A stretch of 64,000 nt of DNA from Bathynomus jamesi (GCA_023014485.1 JAJOZX010009462.1:1-64000), one strand, 5' to 3'; numbered from the stretch's first letter, positions 1-11,325 are shown. Program-made: numbers and translations. Notes: generated by a model from the letters alone, not told the origin.

Positions 1-88
1 GCCTTCACTTCCCTACACAGGCGGACATACGCTTCAGTGTTCTCATGGGAACGATTGGCCTTCGCCCTCCTATACACTACTTTCCTAT

Positions 89-91
<3 letters not shown>

Positions 92-124
<33 letters not shown>
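92..124. repeat. (AG)n microsatellite
   Basis: An uninterrupted run of AG dinucleotides. It creates an artificial Arg-Glu repeat in a short overlapping reading frame, which is not a gene. Confidence 0.95.
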
Positions 125-127
<3 letters not shown>

Positions 128-236
128 ACCACAACCGTAAACCATTCAGCTTTAGTTTTGATGATAGTTATTTGACTTGGGGGGCAGTGGCCCCCATTGC
201 CCCCCCCGTGGCGATGGGCCTGCAAAGGACACTCCT

Positions 237-1900
237 AAACTACTTCACTCATATATACGGCATAAAAAGGTCGGTAGAGCATCTATAGCTCCTCTGATAA
301 ACGATAATGATGACTTAATTTCTCATGATATCTGTATGTCTAACTTATTTGTGGATGCCTTTGCCTCTGTTCTTAATGCAAGGGATCCTGTAAACCCGCT
401 CCTCACCAACTGACCAATACAGTATTTGATAATGCTACTTTGGTCTTTAGCCCAGAGGTAATATTAAAGTTATTAAAGCAGCTGGATGGCAGTTCTTCAA
501 TGGGCCCTGATGGGTTCCATCCATTTCTTTTAAAATCCTGTGCAATCTATTTGTGTATTCCTCTCTCCTTCAGATTTAGACGCTCATTCAACACAAGCTG
601 TCTGCCTTCTAGCTGGAAGAATTTTCTTGATTGAGAAGCTAGCTTGCCTTGGCCTAACTGATAACATACTGCAATGGATTGGTAATTTTCTCTTGGATAG
701 AAATATGCAAGTTTTGGCGAATGGGAGGAAGAGCACCTCAAGGGGTGTCCCGACTGGAATGCCACAGGGTTCTGTTTTGGGATCCCTTCTTTTTCTCATA
801 TTTATCAATCATTCAGTGTCATTTTTAAAGTCATTTTAAAATCTTTGCTGATGACCTGAAAATATATTTTCAGGTATGATCAAATTCACTGATTAATTCG
901 TTAAATGATATTTCTAGTGGACAAAGAAATATCAACACCTTGGTAGGTACAGAAAAATCTTTGGACCTTATCATGAATCCTGCAAAATGTAAGGTTATCA
1001 GATTTAATGAAATCAATCTTCATAATCACGATCTTGGACTTTATTCTAATTATTACAATGATGATGTTCCAATTCAATTTGCTGAGTTGTGTACTGACCT
1101 TGGAATTGCCATTGATAAGACTTTGAAATTTCATTTTCAAGCTCGTTCGGTGGCAGTTAAGGCAGCCGGAATGGCTTCTAACTTGTTGAGGGGAACAATT
1201 TGTAGAGACCCTTCATTTATGCTTTCAATTTACATAACCCATATCAGACCACTCTTAGAATATTCCTCTCCTGTTTGGAATACTGGGTATGTGCAGGATC
1301 TCAAACTCTTGGAATCAGTCCAGCGTTGCTGGACTAAATCTATTCAAGGTTTGGAGCTCGTGGATTATGCTGCTCGACTTGGGGAATTGGATCTATATTG
1401 AATTAAAGGAAGGCTTCTGAGAGCAGATCTCATAAAGTGTTCGAAGATTTTTCAAGGTTTAACTGCTATTTCCCAAGGGGATTTGTTTTATCCACCTGCT
1501 CTCCCTCATACAAGAGGTCATCAATTCAAGATTTTCCATGTTAGACTGTCAACTGAGATCAGAAAGAGGTTCTTTTCACTCAGGATTGTGAACCACTGGA
1601 ATGCATTACCTGCAGTAGTAGTTCTGGAACAGTCCTGTGTGCATTTAAACGCTTATTGGCTGATGCCATGGGGCAACAATTTTATGATTTTCTGTAGCTG
1701 TGTGGTTTGCCAAGTTTAACACCTGTTGAGCGCTATTGCCATTGTTTTTCTGTTTTTTTTTCTTTTGTCCATTAAACACGCTGAAATGCACTTCTAAAAT
1801 TCCAACTATTCTCATTAACATTTTTCCCCTTGAATTATCTCCTTCGAGAGTTAGCACAGGTGCAGTACTGGGCCATTATTGATGGCCCTACCAGGTAAGA
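237..1900 (+). pseudogene. Non-LTR retrotransposon ORF2 fragment (Jockey/CR1-like), degraded
   Basis: This is the linker, reverse transcriptase and C-terminal part of a LINE ORF2, read in several frames. The linker before RT is visible near 240-410 (KKVGRASIAPLINDNDD). RT motifs follow: GPDGFHPFLLKSC near 500-540, GMPQGSVLGSLLFLIF near 757-808, and a FADDLKIYF-like catalytic box near 845-872 in another frame. The thumb region contains NPAKCKVIRF (about 970), and the C-terminal domain contains SPVWNTGY (about 1267) and VNHWNALPAVV (about 1590). The segment that should carry RT motif A is missing between about 630 and 640, so there is an internal deletion plus several frameshifts. The endonuclease half is absent (5' truncation, usual for LINEs). 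It cannot be active. Confidence 0.85.
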
Positions 1901-1914
1901 ATACCAGGTAAGAA
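1889..1914 (+). repeat. LINE 3' tail: two tandem 13-mers
   Basis: Two exact copies of TACCAGGTAAGAA lie right after the 3' untranslated part of the preceding LINE. Short tandem 3' tails instead of poly(A) are typical of CR1/Jockey/I-type LINEs, so I take this as the 3' end of the element at 237-1900. Confidence 0.7.
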
Positions 1915-1919
1915 TTTAA

Positions 1920-2770
1920 GATGACTTTAGACTGACTGTAAGGTTTGTAAGAAGGAAGGTAGGGAAGGGGTTACATTACATTACATTTGGAAAACATGAA
2001 GCCACTGGGGCCTATTGAGGTAATGAGCTAAGTCATGAGCTACATTTTAATAATTATAATAAAATCTTGCAAGATGTCAAACGCAAGTCAGCTATGGAAA
2101 AACTATATGTGCTTACAATATGGTATCGTATGTGGTACCTTTACTTCTTAATTAAATATAAATTATTAATTAATTGAATTAAATATCTACAAAATTGCCT
2201 CGGGATTGGCGACATAGCCTATTGGGAATGAAAATAATTGCCATACATACATAGAACCCAATATGGAGGCATTGGGCCCACCAACCACAAGAAAAATTTA
2301 TTTCGTGTTCAAAATTTTCCACTCCTGACTCATGAAAATTACATCGAGAGAAGAGTCAATGAGCTTTGCAAAATCAGCAAATAATGAAATACGAAGATTT
2401 ATACTGGCGGCACTCTGAGCTGCTTATGTTACAGCGATGCTTTAAGCAAGGAAGATGTACTTTATCTTCCTTTAAGTTCTGAGTGAATAACATGTGATAC
2501 AAACCTAATAACGCAAAAGGATAGGCCTATTCCTTCAGGTATTTAAGCGTAGTGACTGCTTATATTAATTATATCAAAGCAACTCGTTGTGTAACTCCAT
2601 CGTACCGCGGCTCTACATCGAAAAACATCGTCGCGTCCTACGAACAGAAGCGAGGCTCAACGAAATAATAAGGTAAGGCAATTTCTTTCTTTACCATTAA
2701 GCAGCGCAAATACGAAGGCAAATAAACATGACGAGGTCCTTCGAAGACCTACACATACATATATCGGAAT
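1920..2770. other. Unassigned intergenic sequence
   Basis: No coding signal, inverted repeat or known motif stands out. It is AT-rich up to about 2570 and somewhat more CpG-rich from 2580 to 2700, which may be LINE-derived sequence belonging to the next element. Nothing is assigned. Confidence 0.4.
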
Positions 2771-2772
2771 AG

Positions 2773-5125
2773 TATAATTGTCGGAAACTTTAACTGCCCT
2801 AATGTTAATTACGAGACTTTTACTGGTAATGAGGAGGGTTTGAGATTGATTGAGTTCATGGAAGATAATTTTTTACGACAGATGGTTACCGAACCAACAC
2901 GTGGTGACAATATTTTAGATTTGGTGTTGACGAACGGTGAAAACATAGTCGAAGGTTTAGAAGTAGGCGAGAGTTTAGGATGTAGTGATCATCAAATTCT
3001 TAGGTTTAAGTTATTGAGAGAAAACACTAAGGATAGTAACGTAATAGAAGTCCCTGATTTTCGTAGGCTAATTTTGATAGTTTTGCGGATAGGATGAGAG
3101 CAGTGGACTGGGATAACTTATTTATGGGTAATGACACAAATTTGCATTGGGAGGCGTTAAAAGAAAGTTTTATGAATATTGAAAGGGAGTTTATTCCTCG
3201 TAGGCCCAAGCGCGCTAGAAATCATGGTAGGCCCAAGTGGTGGACTAGGGAAATAGGCGAGTTCATAAACGAGCGTAACAGAGCGTATAGACTTAATAAG
3301 CGCAATGGCACGGCAGCTAACTTTAATAGATATATTGAGCTAAGACGTCACGTTAAAAGATCAGTTAGGAATGCTAAGCGTAATTTAGAGATACATTTAG
3401 CTGCGGATAGTAAACATAATCCATAAAAGTTTTTTGAAGCCGATAAAAGATAACATAAGCCCTCTAGTGGATGTTAACGGCGCTTTGGCTTCTGACGCTC
3501 AGGCGATGGCGGGTATTTTCAATAACTTTTTGCGACAGTTTTTACCGTAGAAGACGTAAATAATGTCCGCGACGTGGATGATATCGTTCCATTTAGTAGC
3601 GAGACTATTTTGGATGAAATAACTGTTTACGAGGGTGAGATTGCGCATTATATCGATAGGCTAAAAGTTAGCAAGGCTCCAGGCCCTGACGCTTTTTATC
3701 CCAAACATTTGAAAGATTTGAAAGACGTTATTGTAGGCCCCTTAACGAAGGTTTTTAATCAGTCACTCGAAACGGGGATTATTCCTGAAGACTTCAAATT
3801 AGCTAACGTCACGCCCATTTTTAAAAAAGGCGACCGCACAGTAGCTAGCGATTATAAGCCCATTATCTTAACGTCAATTGTCGGTAAACTATTGGAATCC
3901 GTCGTTAGGGATCGTATCATCGATCACTTAGAAAGTCGAGATTTGATTAATAGTAGTCAGCATGGGTTTCGACGCCATAGATCTTGTTTAACTAATTTGT
4001 TAGAGTTTTATAACGAAATAGTGCGCGAATACGATAGGCATAGAGCGGCTGACGTTATTTATTTAGATTTTGAAAAGGCGTTCGATACAGTTCCGCATAG
4101 AAGATTAATTGCGAAGGTTAAAGCGCAGGTATACGCGGTCAGGTAGCTAACTGGTTAGAGGAATGGCTTCGTGCTAGGAGACAGAGGGTCGTTGTTAATG
4201 GTAGTGAATCAGGGTGGTTGGATGTAGGTAGCGGTGTCCCACAGGGTTCAGTGTTAGGCCCATTGCTCTTCGTAATTTACATTAACGACATAGATGTAGG
4301 ATTGACTAGTAACGTGTCAAAATTCGTGGACGATACTAAAATAGGCGGTAAGGTTGTTGACGAGGACGATAGAAATAGGCTCCAAGACGATGTAAATAGG
4401 ATTATGGAGTGGACGGATAAGTGGTAGATGCAATTTAACAGACAAATGTAAAGTTTTGCATATAGGTTCTCGTAACAATAATTACACGTACACGATGGAT
4501 GATAGAGAGTTAGCGAACGTTGACGAGGAAGTAGATTTAGGCGTACGCGTATCTAAGGATTTAAAAGTTAGGAACCAGTGCCTGGAGTCTTGCGCAAAAG
4601 CTAATAGGATGTTAGGCTTCATAGCGCGTAATTTCGAATTTAAATCGAAGGATATTATATTGCCCCTTTACAAGTCCCTAGTCAGGCCTCATTTAGAATA
4701 TGCCGTTCAGTTTTGGTGCCCGTATTTGCGTGAGGATATTGATAGGTTGGAAAGGGTTCAGCATCGTGCCACGAAAATAATTCCGTCATTGCGCAACAAG
4801 CCTTATGAAGATAGAATTAAAGAGGTAGACTTGCATTCACTCGAAACTAGGATATAAAGGGGGGAGCTTATTGAAGTTTTCAAAATCGTTAATAACATCG
4901 ATAACGTAAATTTTGACAAACTCTTCACTTTCGATAATAGCAATACTCGTAATAACGGATTTAAGTTGCGTGGCAGACGTTTCATTACTAATATCGCTAA
5001 AAATTTCTTTACGTTTAAAGTAATTGATAAATGGAATAATCTTCCCGCGCCCATCGTGAACTCTACCAGCGTTAATGTATTTAAAAACCGTCTAGATAGA
5101 CATTTTGAAAATATTAACGTTGTTT
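2773..5125 (+). pseudogene. LINE ORF2 (endonuclease C-end, reverse transcriptase, C-terminal domain), broken
   Basis: The order of domains is that of a Jockey/CR1-type ORF2. A GNFNCPNVNY box (D-to-N variant of the usual GDFN) lies at about 2780, and the endonuclease SDH motif (GCSDHQILRFK) near 2980-3010. The linker (about 3100-3420) has the usual WWTREIGEFINERNRAY. RT starts near 3660 with SKAPGPDAFYPKHL, then TPIFKKGDR, motif A IYLDFEKAFDTVPH (about 4057-4095), GVPQGSVLGPLLFVIYIND (about 4231-4287), and an active-site box FVDDTK (about 4322) where A of FADD is V. The C-terminal domain includes VRPHLEYAVQFWCPY and DKWNNLPAP (about 5028). Breaks occur near 3090, 3426, 3550, 4145, 4428 and 4858. 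It encodes no intact protein. Confidence 0.88.
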
Positions 5126-5369
5126 AAAATAAAAAAACAAATGGCAACAGGAGCTCTTGGGGTCGTAATCGGGGATGAGTCTATTGACGTCTAATGCCAG
5201 CTTGTGACATGCCAGCGTGTGATATGTCAGCAAAAAAAAAAAATTAGACTAACACGAACTTAGTTGTAGCTTGTTGAATAAATTAACCCACTTTTTGTTA
5301 TTCTTTATATTTATTTTTCCTCTCTTTATTGCATGTCTGTAGTTTGCATGTTTGCATGGTATGATAGTG

Positions 5370-5630
5370 TTTGAGTTAAGAATGTGTTGTAATGCGTTCT
5401 TATTTTATTTCTTTTCATCTTTCACGTCTTTTCAGCCTGGTGGGCTGCATCCTCTACCTCCCTATGGAGTGGAAGATCGGTCTGCAACAGTTGGAAGAAT
5501 GTGTTGCTTCGAGTTAAGAATGTGTTGTTCTTGAGTTAAGAATGTGTTGCATGGTTTGTAAGCGTTCTTATTTACTTCTTTTCATCTTTTTCCGGCAGAG
5601 TGGGCTCTACCTCCCTGTGGAGTAGAGGAC
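5370..5630 (+). repeat. Diverged tandem duplication in LINE 3' UTR
   Basis: The segment GAGTTAAGAATGTGTTG ... CGTTCTTATTT ... CTACCTCCCT(A/G)TGGAGT occurs twice, near 5370-5475 and 5507-5625, with extra GAGTTAAGAATGTGTTG copies at about 5511 and 5534. The inverted copy at 56.5-57.2 kb has only one such block, so the duplication is specific to this copy or subfamily. Confidence 0.6.
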
Positions 5631-5964
5631 CGTTCTACAATCTTTCCTATTCTCTCCGACTATTTTCCTGACTTGTCGGCAGTGGCTGGCGGATGATGAT
5701 GGTGAATCTTTTTTCTCTTTTTCTGAATGAATGTTAACTCACGAGTGATAGGTGTTGCAACTTACTTAACCCCTTATTCTCTTCTCTTAACCCCCTACTC
5801 TTTCCTTTCTCTCGGGCTAACCTTAGAGTGGATCTTAGGGTCTTTGTTAGCCTTAGCTTCTGTAGATCTGTAGAACTCTCTAACGAAAAAACGTAGGGCT
5901 TTTGTCGTTAACTCTCCACTGTAATCTGCTGGAAATTTCCAACGGATGAGGGTATCAGGCAATC

Positions 5965-6575
5965 AACCCATAGCCCCGTATAGTTTTTTCACATCAGCTA
6001 ATTAATATACAACTATTTACTACCACCATAGTAGCCTGTATAACTGAAGCATAGAATACACTGTATACAAACTGTCTCTTTCATTCATGAAAGTGTCTAA
6101 ATTTTTCTTGAAATTAACTAATGAGCTCCTGTTTACCACATCATATGGCAAGTCATTCCAAAAATCTACTACTCTATGACTGAAAAAGTATTTTTGGTAC
6201 TTTCCTGTTATCCCAGACCCCAGACTTTTTGCCAGTTGCCAGAAACTAATGAAAATATCACGACTTAACCTAACCCTACCAACTAATTAGGTTAATTGAA
6301 TGCCTGGCTAGGTAAACTGTACGCCCTTGATAATTGGTTAAGTTAAGTCGTGATAATTTTGTTAGTTTTAACGAAAATATTGTGTGTCAAAATTGAAGTC
6401 TGGCAACTGGCAAAAAGTCTGGGTCCGGGATAACAGGAAAATACCATATTTTCATAGATCAAGTTTACAAGTCTGTTTTCTAATTTTCTTATAATGCCCA
6501 TGAGTTATCCCATCAGTATCTAGTGAGAAAAAGTTATGTACATCTAGATTGTCCAAATCTCATTCTCAGCCACAG
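5965..6575 (-). pseudogene. LINE ORF2 C-terminus and tail (minus strand), split by a palindromic MITE
   Basis: Read on the minus strand from about 6575, the C-terminal LINE domain appears as ITHGHYKKIRKQTCKLD, is interrupted at 6445-6196 by a palindromic MITE, and resumes as SHRVVDFWNDLPYDVVN and NFKKNLDTFMNE. The tail runs to about 5965. The same C-terminal end and tail are found on the plus strand at 52025-52169 plus 53093-53110. Only the last 100 or so residues remain. Confidence 0.8.
6196..6445. mobile_element. Palindromic MITE, copy 1 (ends GGTACTTTCCTGTTATCCC)
   Basis: The left end GGTACTTTCCTGTTATCCC and the right end (reverse complement GGTATTTTCCTGTTATCCC) are inverted, as are CAGACTTTTTGCCAGTTGCC and its mirror near 6395-6420. 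The centre holds a second inverted pair built on AACGAAAATATC(A/-)TGAC and CCTAACC. There is no coding capacity. A close relative lies at 20848-21104. It is inserted inside the minus-strand LINE, with TATTTT present on both sides. Confidence 0.85.
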
Positions 6576-6746
6576 TTCGTAGTTATGGTGGATTGTGACA
6601 AGTGCAGTCTGACTTTCTTCAAGTGCATAAAAAAATTGCATATAATAATAAAGTGGCTATTGATTTTTTCCAAAAGCATGGAATTTTGCCAAAAACTAGA
6701 AAAAGCCCGCAGTGCAACTTAAATTGTTATTTTCGCTCAGCTCAAA

Positions 6747-6989
6747 AATAATAAATACGTACTAAACTTTTCTATTGTACGCAACGAATTAAACAGAAAA
6801 AAGCAAGCAAGTTAGGCACTGTGACTTTAGTAGTGCCAGTGTTTATGAAAAGTTTTCATTGAAAACACATGGTTTTCCAAGGCACAAATTCAGCATCGGC
6901 AAAATGTAATTTTTATTCAGTGCTACTTAACGAAATACTTTTCGCAACAACTTGCCAAGGAAGAAAAGTTTAGTACGTATTTATTATCA
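6747..6989. repeat. Foldback repeat, about 240 bp
   Basis: AATAATAAATACGTACTA (from 6747) is the inverse of TTAGTACGTATTTATTAT (ending about 6989), with matching sequence inward (AACTTTTCT / AGAAAAGTT). There is no ORF. The flanking G-rich GGGGGGCTTCGCCCTCCC at 7003-7022 is itself a small hairpin. Probably a MITE, but target duplications are not clear. Confidence 0.6.
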
Positions 6990-7106
6990 TGGGGGGATCT
7001 GGGGGGGGCTTCGCCCTCCCCCGCTTAGCACACGCAACCGGAGAACCCACAGGTTATGGTTAGATAATATATATATATATATGTTCCTAGCCCATTTGGG
7101 TTTTTG

Positions 7107-7305
7107 TTAATATTCAAAATACATTTTTCTAATGTATTTTTGTGTTTGGTTCATATATGATCTTCATTTCTAGCGAAAATGAACCAAAACATAGGAAAAC
7201 TTCAATGTTTCATAACTTTATTTCGGTTCATTTACGCAAGATATGAAGGTCATATTTGAACAGAATACACCAAAATACATTAGAAAAATGTATTTTGGAT
7301 ATTAA
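7107..7305. mobile_element. Foldback MITE, family with 16614-16800, copy 1
   Basis: Inverted ends TTAATATTCAAAATAC ... GTATTTTGGATATTAA enclose a second inverted pair around ATGATCTTCATTTC / GATATGAAGGTCAT. The middle ACTTCAATGTTTCATAACTT matches the second copy near 16700. It is non-coding. Confidence 0.7.
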
Positions 7306-7656
7306 TTTCAGTGCTGGTGAAACATTCGATAACTACCAAAAACTGTTGCTTTCATGATACACTGTGAGGGAGTCTAGGACAGATCCTCATATTTGAAATT
7401 AGTTTGAGTGCAAGTACGATTACAGCAATTTCAGATTATATTGAGTACGAGTATGAGAATGATTACAGCAATTTAAGATTACTTCGAGTACTGATGTACT
7501 TTTCCCACCTCTAAATGTAACAGTCAGGGCAGAAACTGAGTCCAGTACATAAAGTGACCATATTTTTAGGAGCAAAAAGCGGGACTTTTTCTATTTTTGG
7601 AGTTATAAACTAAAATAACTATATTTTCAGGAGCCAAAAGCGGGACACCTCTCTAC

Positions 7657-7659
<3 letters not shown>

Positions 7660-7730
<71 letters not shown>

Positions 7731-7742
7731 TATATATACACA
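7660..7742. repeat. (TA)n microsatellite, left of a hAT element
   Basis: About 80 bp of TA dinucleotides with a few CA interruptions. A (TA)n tract resumes at 8436 after the hAT element, so the element landed within one array. Confidence 0.95.
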
Positions 7743-8433
7743 CAAAGGTGGGCACCCGGGCCTCAAAAAGGACCGACGGTCCCGGTCTTTGCCTCAAACT
7801 GGACCGACGGTCCCGGTCACGGTCCTTTCTGAAGATAGGACCTAGGAACGACTCGGTCCTCGGTCCTCCTGAGGGTCTCCTCGCCGCTTCTTCTTTTCTG
7901 GAGCTCCACCCCGTCCTTGATGCACTGGTCGAACTGGTTCTGGACGTGAGGGTGGCGCCTGGAGACATGTCGCTTGAGGTTGTTTTGGCTCTTGTTGCTT
8001 GTCGAGAGGATGTTCTTGTTCGGCAGGCACAGCAAGCACTTGTACTCCAGGTTCTGCTCACCCTTGGGGCCCAGGTATTCAAAGTATTTGTCCAGGTACG
8101 GCCAGGGATTGCCGGGTTCAGTTCTTCCGCTAGGAGCTCCAGTTGCTTCACTTGAAGTTGAAGCACTAACATCAGTAGATTCTTCGTCTCCTTCAGGTGT
8201 TGAAACAAGTTTCAGTTCAGTCTCAGTCTCTTTCTGAGTCTTCTGGAGGAAACGATCCATCTTCTTTAGAACTTCAAATAATCACTAAACACACTAAAAA
8301 AGACCGTCCGGAATTGCTTAAAAATGGACCGTCGCTCCTCACTGAGAAAAGGACCGACTTTCCCGCTCACGGTCCTTAAAAAGGACCAAGTTCCTGGAAT
8401 TCGGTCCTTTTGGAACTAGGTCCTGCCCACCTT

Positions 8434-8435
<2 letters not shown>
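7743..8435 (-). mobile_element. Small hAT element with BED-finger exon, inside (TA)n
   Basis: Terminal inverted repeats CAAAGGTGGGCA / TGCCCACCTTTG bound 693 bp. Both subterminal regions are filled with GGACCGACGGTCC-like motifs in alternating orientation, which are candidate transposase binding sites. The flanks are (TA)n, so an 8-bp target duplication cannot be separated from the array. It carries only the N-terminal part of a transposase and must depend on another copy. Confidence 0.85.
7817..8260 (-). CDS. N-terminal hAT transposase fragment with BED zinc finger
   Basis: The 147-residue frame starts MDRFLQKTQKETETELKL and contains a BED-type DNA-binding finger at about residues 52-105: an aromatic pair (WPYLDKYFEYLG), then YKCLLCLP (C-x2-C) and LKRHVSRRHP (H-x4-H). 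BED fingers bind TIRs of hAT transposons. The catalytic RNase-H-like core and the dimerization region are absent, and the frame runs into the subterminal repeats, so the protein would be a truncated binding domain. A truncated protein of this kind could compete with full transposase for the ends, but that is inference. The start codon is reasonable because the BED finger lies just downstream. Confidence 0.7.
   Translation of the reverse strand: MDRFLQKTQKETETELKLVSTPEGDEESTDVSASTSSEATGAPSGRTEPGNPWPYLDKYFEYLGPKGEQNLEYKCLLCLPNKNILSTSNKSQNNLKRHVSRRHPHVQNQFDQCIKDGVELQKRRSGEETLRRTEDRVVPRSYLQKGP

Positions 8436-8471
<36 letters not shown>
8436..8471. repeat. (TA)n microsatellite, right of the hAT element
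   Basis: Continuation of the TA array interrupted by the element at 7743-8435. Confidence 0.9.
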
Positions 8472-8474
<3 letters not shown>

Positions 8475-8605
8475 TATATGGAACATAATTATTACTTCAC
8501 TGCTTGTATTTTTCTATTGAGTATATAATTATGAAAAAAATTAACTCAACTGAGAATGGCTTATATCTATGACATACCAATACACAATATTATCGTACTT
8601 GCTTT

Positions 8606-10018
8606 TCAATTCCCGTACTTTTCAGTTGATGAAATCTTCTGAAGTAACTCCGGAGTTGATTTCAACATAGTGTAGAACTCCATACAGGTTTGATTGAAGT
8701 TTATTTTAGTTAAAAGTAAAGCTTTTAGAGTTGAGACTTTTAGTTGTGCTTTCTCAGATGTCCACGTCTTGTTTATTTGAGAGAAAGCACGTTCAGTCGA
8801 AGCATTAGTTCCTGGAAGACAGAGTATGAACTGAACTAATGCTGACATTCGTTGTTGATTGACATCTCTGGCCTTGAAATGAGTGAATATTTCCACCCAG
8901 CGCTGGTCTGTTGATAATTTAGATGCATTCCACTCTGCTACTTTCTCATCACGAATGTACTTTGGAAAACACGTGAACTCATCAAATAATTCATTGTCAA
9001 ATTTGGGGTCAAATAGTTGTTTTTCAGCAGCAAAATCCATTGTTTTCTCAACAACTGACCACTTTGGAACTTGTTTTAATAAAGCCCACTGCATACACTC
9101 AACGTTTGGCAAGTGACCCGACCACTGATCCAAGTACTTAACACATGTGTCATAAAACTCAACTAATGTTTTCTTTACAGATAAGGGATCATTAGAATCA
9201 ATCACCCCATCTTGTTCAAGTTTGTTTACAAGACTCCTGACTGAGAGTAGCACAAACACATTATCTTTCTTTGATTGCAAATTATCCTTCAGATCAGAAA
9301 TTGCACTCATCACTTCCACAACTGATATATGTTCACCCTCAATCTTTAAAACCACTTGGTGAAAGGTGGCTGCTTGACCGTGCACAAAGTTGAGCCAGAT
9401 CTCTGATTGTGGGTTTTCAAAAAAGTTTTTCAGTATCACTGGACACTTGCTTTGGCTCAGAAAGTATGATCTTAGACCAGGAAACAACTTGAGTATTCTT
9501 TCAACTGCAGGCATTAATGCCAACCACCTTGTTTTACTATATCCCAGTAACTGTTTATATTCAATGTCCACAAAATCACAAAACTCTTTCACCTCTTCTA
9601 CTCGAACGGTATAGATGTAGGAATATGAATATACTTTTACAACCACTGTTTCCATATCAACTGGCAGACTGAACAGCATTATGTACAATATGTGCAAAAC
9701 AACCAATCCCAATTAGTTCTCTACCAATGTAGTCATTTAGCTTCCTGAAAATGTTATTCACTCCTTTTCTTGCAGCACCACCAAAATTACAATTAGTGTT
9801 ATCACCACAGAAAGCAACTAATTTTCTGCCCAGGTCATGCTCTTCAATAATATCAGTTAAATATTTCACCACAATATCTGAGGTTTCTCCAGGCTGAGAT
9901 TTAAAGTCAATAAGCTTCACTTGAGCACCTTCATATGGCTGAAAGAAGCGAATTAAAACAGGAAACAGTTTGATGTTTCCATGGTTGCTTGCATCATTTA
10001 GCAATGTTATGCAATGAG
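8606..10018 (-). pseudogene. hAT transposase, C-terminal two thirds
   Basis: Minus-strand transposase gene of a ZBED-like hAT group. From the insertion junction at 10018 it reads through NDASNHGNIKLFPV, a catalytic-core GDNTNCNFGG, then GCFAHIVHNA. After one frameshift near 9660 it continues with KTRWLALMPAVERIL, and ends with the hAT dimerization region (FILCLPGTNASTERAFSQ and LKALLLTKINF, about 8700-8830). Apart from the frameshift and the nested insertion the frame is open. The N-terminal part continues at 11764. I did not find this element's TIRs with confidence. Confidence 0.88.
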
Positions 10019-10193
10019 CAGGCCCGGATTAAGGGTATGGAGGGCCTAAGGCTAATGGGAAGGAAGGGCCTAAATATATGCAACATAAATTCATAATCCG
10101 TAATAGCACATACATTAATGATTAATCACACCAACTATGACAATTTGACAAATGTAGTTTTATTTTATTCCAATACACAAATTATCCAATATA

Positions 10194-11107
10194 CAGGGTG
10201 TCCCAGAATTAACTATCTATTTCAATGAAATCGGACAAATTTTTTAAAAACACACTTTTATTTGTTTATCATGTTTAATGTGTGTTAAAAATGTACAGGG
10301 TGTCCCAGAATTAACTATCTATTTCAATGAAATCGGACAAATTTAATAAAAACTGACATAATTTTGTGTTTATTACTAAATTATGATACAAAAACAAATA
10401 GATTTATAAATCGTAAGTCAAAACTTTATTGAGAAGTTTCAACATGTGCACCGTCTGTATCTCTGCAAATTTCAAATCTATCCTCAGCGCTGCGAAACAC
10501 ATTTTGAAGCATTTCAGGTGTTATCTCCCGCACTGCCAACTGGATGCGTTCTTTAAGTTCAGCTAAACTATTGATCTTTTGGCGATAAACCTTTGTTTTT
10601 ATGAAACCCCATGCAAAGAAATCCAGGGGTGTCAAATCCGGAGAACGCGGAGGCCAAGGTCGATGTCCTCCACGTCCAATCCACCGATTCGGAAGGCGTC
10701 TGTTGAGGTATTCTCGAACAATTAGAGCAGCATAATGACATGGTGCTCCATCTTGTTGAAACACAACATTATCAAGAATGCCATCATCAAGAAGCTGTGG
10801 TTCGAGAAACTGCTGAAGCATATCAAGGTAGACGGTACCTGTTACAGTTGCTTCCGCAAAGAAGAATGGGCCATAAATTTTGGATTTGGTCATTCCAAGC
10901 CACACGTTAACTTTTGGAGAGTCTCTTTGCCATTCTAAAAATAAAACTATGAAAAACTGAAAAAATTATGAAAATAAAATTATGAAAAAATTTAGAAATG
11001 TTATACATTTTTAACACATATTAAACATGATAAACATAAATAAAAGTGTGTTTTTAAAAAATTTGTCAGATTTCATTGAAATAGATAGTTAATTCTGGGA
11101 CACCCTG
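10194..11107 (-). mobile_element. Mariner/Tc1-superfamily element with long TIRs, nested in hAT
   Basis: TA dinucleotides flank CAGGGTGTCCCAGAA...TTCTGGGACACCCTG. The inverted match continues for about 100 bp on each side (to about 10295 and from about 11005). A further copy of the terminal sequence begins at 10296 in the same orientation as the left end, so the left side has two stacked ends. This suggests a copy inserted at TA at or near its own kind, followed by loss of the inner right end. Confidence 0.88.
10426..10905 (-). pseudogene. Mariner-like transposase, C-terminal catalytic half
   Basis: A 159-residue open frame without stops. It shows the second catalytic Asp in VVFQQDGAPCHYA (about residues 47-59) and the third Asp in PPRSPDLTPLDFFAWG (about 84-99). 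I count 37 residues between them, so the signature is DD37D-like. The region bearing the first Asp and the N-terminal HTH domains is missing: upstream only a short SPKVNVW remnant can be read in frame. It is therefore a truncated gene, though its remaining frame is unbroken. It could also belong to a related IS630-like group; the spacing is my hand count. Confidence 0.85.
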
Positions 11108-11325
11108 TACAATATACACTATTATTCCAACAGACCATTTGTAATTGTATAAACTACATTCAAATAACTGTCAGAAATCGACCACAATTTATTTAAAAAA
11201 ATCAATGAATACTAAACTAATGTTGGTAATTCAAATGAGAATGTGTACTGGAAAAATTTGCCGGTATGAATTAGCAAGACCAACTTTATTGCTCAGTTCA
11301 AAAACAAATTTTGTTCGTTTTCCAT

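Larger units (their letters stand above)
2773..5885 (+). mobile_element. CR1/Jockey-like LINE, 5'-truncated, with ORF2 remnant and 3' UTR
   Basis: The element begins inside the endonuclease domain and runs to a 3' end that is shared with an inverted copy at 56535-57200. That shared end lets me place the 3' boundary near 5880. No poly(A) tail is seen at this boundary, though an A-run of about 10 occurs at 5235. ORF2 (2773-5125) is broken into several frames and is described separately. The 3' UTR holds an internal duplication (5370-5630). Confidence 0.8.

Noticed and set aside
37..288. 83-residue frame with Arg-Glu repeats
   Set aside because: It is a translation of the (AG)n microsatellite; flanking sequence has no support as a protein.
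7627..8208. 193-residue minus frame overlapping the BED exon
   Set aside because: It ends in Ile-Tyr repeats from (TA)n and lies out of frame with the recognisable BED zinc finger.
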